Assembly: GCF_000142905.1 (NCBI RefSeq)
Contig: NW_013657634.1
Coordinates: 61,069 to 125,068 of the forward strand
From: Thecamonas trahens ATCC 50062
Lineage: Eukaryota; Apusozoa; Apusomonadida; Apusomonadidae
Length of the DNA stretch: 64,000 nucleotides
Reading direction: 5' to 3'
A program made the position numbers and the translations under genes. The notes below the pieces were generated by a model. That model worked only from the letters and a program-made list of their open reading frames with translations, did no database searches and was not told the origin of the DNA. Of the stretch, positions 28,535 to 39,500 are shown piece after piece; positions within the stretch are counted from its first letter, which is position 1, and each line of letters begins with the position of its first letter.

Positions 28535-29544
28535 ATGGCTGTTCGCCCGAAGCCGCTCATTGTGGGACTCTCTGGAGGCACTGCATCGGGCAAGACTACA
28601 GTGAGCAAGGCGATCATCTCTCAGCTCGAATCAGCGTCTGGAGTCTGTGAGCTCATCTCGCTGGACATGTTCTACCGCCCGCTGAGTGCGGCCCAGCAGG
28701 AGCAGGCCAAGGCCGACGCCTACAACTTTGACCACCCGAGTACGGCCTCCCCACCCCGTCCCTTCCACCTGCCTGCCTGCCCTCATTCAGCCTCACCTTG
28801 ACTCCCCATCAGGCATGGGGAGACCCATTTACCTCATACACATGTTTATGTGGTATGTGTAGGGCTGGGTATGAGCATGGCGTCCCCACACTCCACCGCG
28901 TCACCCGCCCCGCGTTGATGGCCGAGATGGGCCGATGGGAGGTGCCAGTTCGGTGGCTTCGACCGTTTGTTCCTTTTTTTTTGGATGTCTGCAGCCGGTT
29001 TTTTACCCTTATGCTCCCGTCTCCCCCCCTCTTCCCCTCCCTCCCCTCTCTCACGCACCCATACACGCTGGGCGGAGTTGCAGATGCAATCGACTTTGAT
29101 CTGCTGAAAAAGACGCTGCAGTCTATTGTGGACGGTGAGCCTGTCGACATTCCTCTGTACGACTTTGGAGAGCACAACCGAGTGGGCGTGGAGAAGCGCA
29201 TTGAGCGCGCCGACGTCATTGTGCTTGAGGGCATCTTTGCGCTGTACGACGAGGGTATCCGTGATCTGATGGACCTCAAGGTGTTTGTGGACTCGGACTC
29301 GGATACGCGGCTGGCGCGGCGGGTGCGTCGCGACATGGCGCAGCGTGACCGGACGCTGGCATCCGTGCTTGACCAGTATGAGAAGTATGTCAAGCCGGCG
29401 TTTGATGTGTACATTGCGCCGACCAAGCGGTACGCCAACATCATTCTCCCGCAGGGTACGTACAACGAGGTCGGCATCGAGCTCATTGCGCTGCACATCC
29501 GGATGAAGCTCGAGGCGATGCTCAAAGAGAGCGGCGAGAAGTAA
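28535..29544 (+). CDS. Uridine/cytidine kinase (UCK family)
   Basis: Phosphorylates uridine and cytidine in pyrimidine salvage; a cytosolic P-loop kinase. 221 residues in two exons: 28535-28739 and 29084-29544, intron 344 bp with donor GTACGG. The splice joins A to AT to give YNFDHPNAIDFDLL, exactly the family pattern. The P-loop is GLSGGTASGKTT at residues 11-22. Later family motifs are VLEGIFALYDEGIRDL, KVFVDSDSDTRLARRVRRD and the PTKRYANIILPQG tail. The start agccATGG is close to the P-loop, as usual. Length matches single-domain uridine kinases; there is no uracil phosphoribosyltransferase domain. Confidence 0.93.
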
Positions 29545-29557
29545 ACGGCACGGTCAG

Positions 29558-32500
29558 TTACGACGAGCTCTCGAGCTCGCTGCTCTCGCCGGCGAGCGAC
29601 GACTCGAGCTGGGCGACCTGCGACTCGAGGAAGGCGAGCTGCTCGCGGCGCGAGAGGTCAAGACGGGCGGCCTGGGCCGAGTCAAACGTGGCATCGGTGG
29701 TGGCCCGGACAAGCGGATCAGCGGTCTTGGGCCCGGCGATGGCGTCGAGGAGCGAGGAGGCGATGACCTCGGACGCGGTCTCGACTGAGCGCTGGGCTTC
29801 GTCGACCTTCATGTTGTACAGCTCGGCGAGGAGGCGCGACTCGCGCTCGACGGCGGTGAAGGCGTCGACAAGGATGCGGTCCTGTGTCTTGGCAATTCCG
29901 TCGAGGGCCGCGGTGAGCGTGGCGGTTTCGGCCTTGACCTCGGCCGAGACGGCGGCGACGGCGGCGACGACCGGAGCGAGGTCGGGCTTGGACACGTCGA
30001 GAGCGGCTATGGCGGCGAGGACGGGTGCCAGATCGACCGGCTCGGGGCGTGGCATGTTGGCAGAGAGCTCGGTGACGGCGGCGAGGACATTGGCGAGGCT
30101 CGTCGACGACTTGGAAGTCATGTCGAGCTTGGCCTCTGTCGCGGCAAGGGCGGCGATGAGCTCCGCGTTGGTCTGCTTCGCCTCGGAGAGGTCGGCGTTG
30201 AGGTCGGCAAGCTGCTGGGCGAGCGCGTCCTTCTCGGCGGTGGCCTTGCGAACAAGGTTGTCGAGTGAAGTCGAAACGTGCTCCAGCTTGCCCTTGGCGG
30301 CGGCAGACTCCTTTGCAGCTGCGGTGAGCTTGAAGTGCAAGCCAGTGAGCGCGTCTCGTCCGAGTCCGGCCTTGATCTCGGTTAGCGCAGTCTCGACCGA
30401 CGAGAGGTCGATCTCGGTAGCCTCGGCCGGCAGCTCATCAATGCGGGCCTTGATGTCAGCGAGCACAGCCTCCACACTCGAAAGGTCGATCTCGGTAGCC
30501 TCGGCCGGCAGCTCATCGACGCGAGCCTTGATCTCAGCCAGCGCAGTCTCCACACTCGAAAGGTCGATCTCGGCAGCGGGTGCAGCCTCGGCCGGGAGCT
30601 CATCGACGCGAGCCTTGATCTCGGCCAGCACAGTCTCGACCGACGAGAGGTCAATCTCGGTAGCCTCGGCCGGCAGCTCATCAAAGCGAGCCTTGATCTC
30701 AGCCAGCACAGTCTCGACCGACGAGAGGTCGATCTCAGCAGCGGGTGCCTCGGCCGGCAGCTCATCGATGCGGGCCTTGATGTCAGCCAGCGCAGTCTCC
30801 ACACTCGACAGGTCGATCTCGGCAGCGGGTGCAGTCTCGGCCGGGAGCTCATCGACGCGAGCCTTGATCTCGGCCAGCGCAGTCTCGACCGACGAGAGGT
30901 CGATCTCGGTAGCCTCGGCCGGCAGCTCATCAAAGCGAGCCTTGATCTCAGCCAGCACAGTCTCGACCGACGAGAGGTCGATCTCAGCAGCGGGTGCCTC
31001 GGCCGGCAGCTCATCGATGCGGGCCTTGATGTCAGCCAGCGCAGTCTCCACACTCGACAGGTCGATCTGGGCAGCGGGTGCAGTCTCGGCCGGGAGCTCA
31101 TCGACGCGAGCCTTGATCTCGGCCAGCGCAGTCTCGACCGACGAGAGGTCGATCTCGGCAGTGGGCGCAGCCTCGGCCGGGAGCTCATCGACGCGGGCTT
31201 TGATGTCAGCGAGCACAGTTTCCACACTCGAAAGGTCGATCTCGGTAGCCTCGGCCGGCAGCTCATCGAAGCGAGCCTTGATCTCGGCCAGCGCAGTCTC
31301 CACACTCGAAAGGTCGATCTCGGCAGCAGGTGCAGCCTCGGCCGGCAACTCATCGACGCGAGCCTTGATCTCGGCCAGCACAGTCTCAACCGACGAGAGG
31401 TCAATCTCGGTAGCCTCGGCCGGCAGCTCATCAAAGCGAGCCTTGATCTCAGCCAGCACAGTCTCGACCGACGAGAGGTCGATCTCGGCAGCGGGCGCAG
31501 CCTCGGCCGGGAGCTCATCGATGCGGGCCTTGATGTAAGCGAGCACAGTCTCGACACTCGAAAGGTCGATCTCGGCAGCGGGCGCAGCCTCGGCCGGGAG
31601 CTCATCGACGCGAGCCTTGATGTCAGCGAGCACAGCCTCCACACTCGAAAGGTCGATCTCAGCAGCGGGTGCCTCGGCCGGCAGCTCATCGATGCGGGCC
31701 TTGATGTCAGCCAGCGCAGTCTCCACACTCGACAGGTCGATCTCGGCAGCGGGTGCAGTCTCGGCCGGGAGCTCATCGACGCGAGCCTTGATCTCGGCCA
31801 GCGCAGTCTCGACCGACGAGAGGTCGATCTCGGCAGTGGGCGCAGCCTCGGCCGGGAGCTCATCGACGCGGGCCTTGATGTCAGCGAGCACAGTTTCCAC
31901 ACTCGAAAGGTCGATCTCGGTAGCCTCGGCCGGCAGCTCATCGACGCGAGCCTTGATGTAAGCGAGCACAGTTTCCACACTCGAAAGGTCGATCTCGGTA
32001 GCCTCGGCCGGCAGCTCATCGAAGCGAGCCTTGATCTCGGCCAGCGCAGTCTCGACCGACGAGAGGTCAATCTCGGCAGCGGGTGCAGCCTCGGCCGGCA
32101 GCTCATCGACGCGAGCCTTGATGTAAGCGAGCACAGTCTCGACACTCGAAAGGTCGATCTCGGCAGCAGGTGCAGCCTCGGCCGGGAGCTCATCGACGCG
32201 AGCCTTGATGTCAGCCAGCGCAGTCTCCACACTCGACAGGTCGATCTCGGCAGCGGGTGCAGCCTCGGCCGGGAGCTCATCGACGCGGGCCTTGATGTAA
32301 GCGAGCACAGTTTCCACACTCGAAAGGTCGATCTCGGTAGCCTCGGCCGGCAGCTCATCGACGCGAGCCTTGATGTAAGCGAGTACAGTTTCCACACTCG
32401 AAAGGTCAATCTCGGCAGCGGGTGCAGCCTCGGCCGGGAGCTCATCGACGCGGGCCTTGATCTCGGCCAGCACAGTCTCGACCGACGAGAGGTCAATCTC

Positions 32501-35238
32501 GGTAGCCTCGGCCGGCAACTCATCGACGCGAGCCTTGATCTCAGCCAGCACAGTCTCGACCGACGAGAGGTCAATCTCGGTAGCAGGTGCAGTCTCGGCC
32601 GGGAGCTCATCGACGCGAGCCTTGATCTCGGCCAGCGCAGTCTCGACCGACGAGAGGTCGATCTCGGTAGCCTCGGCCGGCAGCTCATCGAAGCGAGCCT
32701 TGATGTCAGCGAGCACAGTCTCCACACTCGAAAGGTCGATCTCGGCAGCAGGTGCAGCCTCGGCCGGCAGCTCATCGACGCGGGCCTTGATGTGAGCGAG
32801 CGCAGTCTCGACCGACGAGAGGTCAATCTCGGCAGCGGGCGCAGCCTCGGCCGGGAGCTCATCGACGCGGGCCTTGATGTAAGCGAGCACAGTCTCGACA
32901 CTCGAAAGGTCGATCTCGGCAGCAGGTGCAGCCTCGGCCGGGAGCTCATCGACGCGGGCCTTGATCTCGGCCAGCGCAGTCTCGACCGACGAGAGGTCAA
33001 TCTCGGCAGCGGGTGCAGCCTCGGCCGGCAGCTCATCGACGCGAGCCTTGATGTAAGCGAGCACAGTCTCGACACTCGAAAGGTCGATCTCGGCAGCAGG
33101 TGCAGCCTCGGCCGGGAGCTCATCGACGCGGGCCTTGATCTCGGCCAGCGCAGTCTCGACCTCGACAGGTCGATCTCGGCAGCGGGCGCAGCCTCGACCG
33201 GGAGCTCATCGACGCGAGCCTTGATGTAAGCGAGCACAGTTTCCACACTCGAAAGGTCGATCTCGGCAGCGGGCGCAGCCTCGGCCGGCAGCTTATCGAA
33301 GCGAGCCTTGATCTCAGCCAGCGCAGTCTCCACACTCGAAAGGTCGATCTCGGCAGCAGGTGCAGCCTCGGCCGGGAGCTCATCGACGCGAGCCTTGAGC
33401 GTCGCCAGAGACATCATGACCTCGGTCTTCATATCAGCAAGGTCAGCCTTGACCGACGACAGTTCGATGCCAGACGAAGGTTCCGCATTCACACGATCTT
33501 TGATCTCCACAAGTGCGGCTTCCACGCCTGGAAGCTCATCGACACGCAACTTGACCGCCTCCAGGGCCACAGCTATGCCATTCAGGCTCGTCTCGATCGA
33601 AGAGGGGTCTGCTGCTTCAGGTGCCTCCGCCGCTGCCGCCGCGTTGATTTTGGCCTTCAGCCCAGCAAGCGCCATCGTTACCTCGGTCCTCATCTCGGCA
33701 AGACTGCCCTCCACTGACGACAGGTCCACTTGCCCGCTTGGCGGTGCATGGACAGCGAGTTCTTCGACACGCGCCTTCAGGGTAGCCAGCGCCATCATCA
33801 TCTCCGTCTTCATCGCCACAAGCCCAGCCTCGACACCCGCAAGATCGACCTCCACAACCTCTGGCGCATCGACACGCTCCTTGATCTCGACCAGCGACGC
33901 CTCTATGACCGAGAGATCAACAACTGCTGCTCCCTCAGCAGTTGCATGGCTTGTCTCCACACGCTGCTTGATCTCCGCGAGCGCAGCTTCCACACGCGAC
34001 AGGTTAATCCCTGTCCCGATTGTCGCCGCTCCCGACAGCTCGTCCACGCGAGCCTTGAGCGTCGCAAGCCCCATCATCACCTCGGTCTTCATCTCAGCCA
34101 GCCCGGTTTCAACCGCCGACAGATTCGCTTCGCCAGGCACAGGGACCGCCACTTGCGTCTTGATCTCGCCGAGCGCAACCTCAATAGCCGTGAGGTCGAC
34201 CTCGCCCATCGCAGCCACAGACTCGGCGAGCGCTGGCAAGCCCTCGACTCGCTTCAGGACTCGCGTCAGCATCATCTGGATCGCACCAAGCACATGCTCA
34301 TCCGGTGACGCGCCATCACCCGACATCGCCGCCTTGGCCTCCAATCGTGCCTGAAGATCGGCAACCTGCTCGGAGAGGAGCCCTGCTCGCGCCTCGGCGG
34401 CAGCTACGCGCGTGTCAGCCGAGCCAGCACCCACAGGCACCACACTCGCTCGCGTCTCGGCCGCCTTACGCAGCGCACGCTCCGCTGCAAGCTCCTCGCG
34501 GAGCACAATTGCGCTCTCGAGCGCCGCTGCGAGCTCCTCCCGCTCGGTCGCTAGCTGGCTCTCTAGCTGGCTCATTTGCGCTGACAGCACTTGAAGCTCG
34601 ACCGCGTCGTCATTGACACGCAGTGCCCGCTCACGGTATTGCTGCATGAGCTCCGTCAGCGAACCGACCTGCTCTTGCAGCTTGCTCTGCGCCGTTGCCA
34701 TCCGCTCACCCATCTCGCGCATCTCCACCTCCGCCACTGCACGCGCCCTTCGTTCTTCCTGGATCTGGACCACGAGCGCGTCGCGCTCGCCACGGTATTG
34801 CGCAAGACGCTCCTCCAGCGAGATCACAGCCTGCGATGACGCCGCCATCGCCTCTGCCGCCGCATGCGCCGCCACAATCGCCTCAAACGTCGGCGTTGCC
34901 TCGCTTGACGACGACTCGTCCCTGTCAGTGTCTGACCGCGAAAGCTCAGCAAACGAGAGCCCGCGCCGCGAGCCCTGCCCACCCGGAGTGATCGGCGACA
35001 CTGGTGCAAGGCCGACGCCCAGCCGATTAGCGCTCCCGCCGCTCGCCATCGGCGAGACAAGCTCGTCAACCTCGCTCAGCCCGAGCTGGATTCCAAAGTG
35101 CCCATACACCAGAATGAGCAGCCGCTCCAGCAGCGCCGGACTCACAACCATCCCGTGCGCATCAAACAGCCGCAGCACGCTCCCACGCAGCGCCACCACA
35201 GACGGCGACTCGATCTGCCTGCTTGTGAGTCCATGCAC
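29558..35238 (-). CDS. Giant coiled-coil protein with ~36 tandem 26-29-residue repeats
   Basis: About 1890 residues as delimited here. The first third has a helical N-terminal region (FDAHGMVVSPALLERLLILV), a long heptad coiled coil (about 34400-34850), and diverged ancestral repeats with KTEVMMGLATLKARVDEL. Then come about 36 highly similar units of the form EIDLSSVETxLAxIKARxDELPAEA, with or without an APAA linker. A unique coiled-coil C-terminus ends it. The frame slips by one base at 33160/33161, where a unit lacks one nucleotide; both sides carry the same repeat, so an intact protein is likely. The first codon of this frame is GTG. The conserved-looking N-terminus suggests the true start lies in the upstream exon at 35252-35907. 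Structural scaffold role inferred; function unknown. Confidence 0.75.
30400..33410 (-). repeat. Coding minisatellite of 78-87-bp units
   Basis: About 36 head-to-tail units encode the EIDLSSVET...DELPAEA repeat. Units are nearly identical at the DNA level and differ by the presence of a short APAA linker and by alternating codons (TCGTCG versus AGTGTG). Larger blocks of two to three units also recur, indicating higher-order duplication. Copy number may be affected by assembly. Confidence 0.95.
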
Positions 35239-35247
35239 CTACCTCCC

Positions 35248-35907
35248 TCACCGCCCACTCTCGTTCTCACTCTCACTGCCCTTGCGTACCGTCACGTCAC
35301 GCGAGTCACGGCCGACACTCGCCGACCTCACTGGCATCGCCCGCATCACTCGCTGCGCTGCTGCCAGCTCCTTCACAGCCGCGTCGCGCTGAGCGGCGAC
35401 CTTGGCCACCTCAACACGGCAGCGGCCATGCTGATCAGCCTCTCCAGTAAACGAGGGGAACACACTGCTGCTCGGAGGGACGTAGCTGTTGCTGCCTCTA
35501 CGGAACCGACTGCCTTGCACTGCTCCGTAGCTGCTGCCGCCGGCAAAGGCTCCGAAACCGCTCCCGCTCCCACCGACTGCCTCCGAGTACGACATGGCGC
35601 CATTGAGGCTCATGACGCCACGGCGTGGCAGGTCCGACATGTCGCCAGCAGAGAGCCACCCCAGTGACTCCAGACTCTCGTCGGCAGACGCTACGCCACG
35701 CTCGGGTGTCGAAAGCCCACGTCGTCCTCCGTTACGTCGCCCCCGTCGCCCGCCGCTGCCACCGCCACCGCTTCCACCGCCACCACGACCCCGCCGACGA
35801 CGCCGGTAAGGGGAAATAGTAAAGTGCCGCATGCCCATGTACGGCGGTAGTGGCGTCAGGTCCAGCGGTTCTATCTGGCTCAGTCGCCCTAAACCGATGC
35901 TGTCCAT
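35248..35907 (-). CDS. Probable N-terminal exon of the giant coiled-coil protein
   Basis: Open from ATG (MDSIGLGRLSQIEP) for about 219 codons. A basic Arg/Gly-rich region comes first, then Ser/Gly-rich sequence and a short coiled coil (EVAKVAAQRDAAVKELAAAQ). The frame stops 10 bp before the downstream giant frame opens. A GT-AG interval of 33 bp (35251-35219) joins the two in phase at an Arg codon, removing both the stop and the need for a GTG start; the fused protein would be about 2105 residues. A 33-bp intron is unusually short, so two separate genes remain possible. Confidence 0.55.
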   Translation of the reverse strand: MDSIGLGRLSQIEPLDLTPLPPYMGMRHFTISPYRRRRRGRGGGGSGGGGSGGRRGRRNGGRRGLSTPERGVASADESLESLGWLSAGDMSDLPRRGVMSLNGAMSYSEAVGGSGSGFGAFAGGSSYGAVQGSRFRRGSNSYVPPSSSVFPSFTGEADQHGRCRVEVAKVAAQRDAAVKELAAAQRVMRAMPVRSASVGRDSRDVTVRKGSESENESGR

Positions 35908-36516
35908 CTTTGCTACCCGCAGCAGAGTCGACTGTGCCACTCACACCACTCTGTCCTGCTTCCCACTGGTACCTCTCCGCCCTGCCCCTCCTCCCCCCCC
36001 CCCAACTGTTCCCGCCCGCTGCCGACCGCCGTTTTCCACCCGTCACATGAGTTTTCCAGCCAACATGGTCATGCTGCTCCTTCCTCACCCTCTCTACAGC
36101 CCTCCTCTCTCCATCTTCCATTACCATTGCTCACATACTCTTACTCGCTCTATACACTACAGTTGCATCCGAGAATCACCACCATACCTCCTCCTCTATC
36201 CCTATCTCCTCCTCTATCCTGATCACCTTCAATCCTCCAGTCGTTTGCCGTTTTCTTCATTTTTTAGTCCGCACCCCCTCCCCTCCCTCCCCCCCCCCCC
36301 CCCACCTCACTTCGCGGTGTTGGCGCACCTCACGCGCGCAACTCACGCTGTACCATTTCCCACCCTTCTTCTCTCTCTCCCCCCCCCTGCGCTGCGCTTC
36401 TCCCCTCTACACCCACTTGCTATTTCTCCTCATTCCTCTTCTCGCGGCCTGTACCTCGCTCCTCCTCTTTGCCACGTCGTCGCACATAGCTCTTTGTCAA
36501 CAACGACGACGACGGT
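35908..36516. other. Pyrimidine-rich upstream region
   Basis: Separates the divergent coiled-coil and 1841-residue membrane-protein genes. The half nearest the rightward gene is strongly C/T-rich on its sense strand, with C runs near 35991-36002 and 36287-36302 and a CTCCTCTAT direct repeat (36188-36225). It is probably 5' UTR and promoter. No gene seen. Confidence 0.6.
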
Positions 36517-39500
36517 ATGAGCACTCCCGTCATCAACCTCGACGCAAGCTCGGAGACTTCGGGTTCGTATGTTCATGATCATGGCGCTGATTCCTCAGGC
36601 AACAACTCGGATGATGGCGTGGAACTCTCGGCTATCAGCCAGCCGCCGACTAAGCTCCCACCGCCTCCAACAAACTCGGCCAACTCGCTCTCCCCTAATG
36701 TAGCTGCTGCAGCGACTGAGAGTGGCACGCCTGTTGCGGACTCGGACAACGAGGTCGATGCTCGCGCTTACGCCACTGTTGATCCAAGTGCGCTCGGCGA
36801 TGCCGGTGCAGATGCGGATGCAGACGCGTTTGCCTCGCTTCAGCCAGACGACGGCTCGGTCGGCATGCGCAGGCGCCGTGGCTCTCGGAACTCGCGCCGG
36901 ACCTCGTCTCGCTACTCCACCCTTGATCCGGCGCGCCCGCGCAGACACTCGACCGTTCGGCACTCACAGTTTGGCGGTGGCCGCAATGTAACCATGCTCC
37001 GCGGTGTCCACTCAGGCAGCGAGGCCACGACGTCTGTCGTTCAAGATACTCGGTCCATGGCAACGCTGATCGGTACCGACGTCCGTGCCCCACAAGCTTT
37101 TTCATCCGACGACGTAGCCGCCGTTTTTCTCGACTATGAGACGCTGTGCGCCGGCCTTCCGACGCCACAGGATCCGTACCCGGCACCAAAGAAGCGCGCC
37201 AAGGTTGCGGTTGATGCCGAAGCCGGCGCCTCCAAGGAAAAGGCTGACGGCGGTGAGCAAGGCACCGCCAAGGTGCTTTCGCCGGTCGTTGATCGCGGCC
37301 GATCGCGGTCGCGGTCGCGGTCGCGGTCGCGGTCGCGGTCTCGCATCCGGTCGCGGTCGCGGTCGGCAGTGTCGAGCACCGGTCCCATCGGCAATGCTCC
37401 GCTCCGTGACAACGCCAACTTTGCCGACCAGATCCGGTTTGCCGAGAGCCGCCGCCGCAAGCGCGAGCGGCGAGTGGTCTTTGCCACTTTTTTTGTTGCC
37501 ATCGCCTTTGCCCTCACCGGCCTCTACTACTTTACCATTGTCGAGGACGGCCTCGACATCCCTCGCCCACCACCGGACACGCTCACCCTTGATCCTGCCT
37601 CGACGCGGTCGTTCTGCTACTCGGACGTGCTGACTTTCCTCTCGTCGTCATTCTGGCTCAACAAGCTCACGCTCGCCTTTGCGCCGCCAAACGAACCCGT
37701 TCCGCTTGTTGTTGACCTCAAGATCACGTTTGTCACCTCGCGCTCGCCCGAGTTCCAACCCGCCGTCTCGCACACCTTTACCTTTGGTGCCCGCGCCTTT
37801 GCCCTCGACCACCACAAATGGCTTGACGTGGCGTATCGTGTTCTCTCGCTCGGCATGCTCAAGTCAAACCGCAAGGCCGTGCAAGTCTTTGTCGACGCCA
37901 ACGAGGTGGCCACTGACTACGGCTCGGACTGTCCAGTCGAGTCGATGGTCGAGTACTTCCGGCCCAAGCCCAACTCGACGCGGTACGACGACCAGGCTTT
38001 GCTCAACGCCATTGCGGAGGTCGCCTTTGGCGCCGTCGAGCTTGTACCCAACCGGCGGCTCACGCCGTCCATCGCCTGCTACCGCGGCGCTGGAACCAAC
38101 GGCGATCTCGACACGCTCGACCGCTCGGTCTGTTTCGAGCGAGTCTCTTCCGGCCCAGACTACCCGCAGCACATCCGGCAGATCGAGCTCTTCCGGCCTC
38201 CATACTTTGAGGTCATATTTCTTGTTGCCGCCTTTGTCCTTGCCATCCTTGTCATCGACCGCGTCTGGCTGCATCTCTTTGAGCTCGTCGAGTCGCTCAC
38301 CATTGGCGACTCGGAGATCCTACTCTCGTCGTCGGACGCGCCCAAGTTTCAGATCCTTGGCGTCATGCTGGTGACCAACTTTGGGCGGTTTGCCGCCCTC
38401 TTTGGCCCTGTCCTGGTCCTCTCCTTCTTTGACTTTGCGTTCATTGGCTCGTACGTTACGCTCGTCGGCGTCCTTGCGCTCTTTATCATTGTCTCGTCGG
38501 TCGACATCTTTGTCTTTCTCCGCTCGCCGCACCTCCGGCCGGTCCAGCTCATTCTCTCCAAGTATGCGTTCAAGGGCAATGCGCAGTTCTTTGACTTTTT
38601 CCGCATCATTGTCATCATGATTCTGTCGCTGTTCTACGGCGCGGGCGCGCCGCTCATGGCTCTGGCCGCCCTCCTTCATCCGCTCCCGACCCAGATTCGG
38701 CTTCTCACCACACTCTCGCTTGTTTCGTACATCCTGCTCTTCCTCGGCAACCTCTTCCGCAAGGTCCAGGACGGCTCGCCTTATCCGGTCGAGGAGCATG
38801 CGTACCAGAACCTAGTCAACCTCTACTCGGGGCGCAACCTGGTCTCCAAGCACCTGTTGCAGATGCACCGTGTTCTCGACGCCATCAAGGCCGCCGAGTC
38901 GGCGGCTGTCGGCGGCGCGGCGCCGGCAAACTCGACGACGTCGACCTCGCGGCGGCGGTTCTACAACTTTCTGCTCACCATGGGCTTCTTCGCCCTCGAG
39001 TCGTCGCGGTTTGACTTTCACGAGCGCCTCCGCTTTGTGCCCGACGGCAAGGTCTACGCCTTTCCGTTCCTTCCGGCCCGCATCGAGGAGGTCTACCTCT
39101 CGGCTCGACCCGACGACGAACTCGATGACGGGCCGACCCATGACGTGCTGTGGGGCGGGCGCGAGACGCTGTACTCGTACTACCACAAGGACAACAAGCA
39201 CCTGCTGACGCTCCGCCCGGGCGCGGTTGCTGACATCGAGTCGGCGTTCCACGCCGCCGAGCGGTCGTACCGGCTCTCGCTCATCTCGTCGTTCTTGCTC
39301 CCACTCATGGAGTTTGCGCTTCTCATCATTGTCATTGTCTACGCGTCGGTCATCTTTGACGGGCTGGAGCTCTCCGAGGGCACTTCTGCGCCGTTCTCGG
39401 TCTTGCTCTTTGTCATCACCATCATCCGTGGCCTCCTTATCTCGTCGCAGGTGACGGCGACGGCGGCCGGCCTCGAGACCGCCGACGACGAGTCGCTCAC

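Noticed and set aside
29688-31538. 616-codon plus-strand open frame antisense to the repeat protein
   Set aside because: It mirrors the minus-strand repeat (ISASTVSTDERSIS units) and exists only because the repeat lacks stops in that frame. The minus strand has the coherent unique ends and coiled coils.
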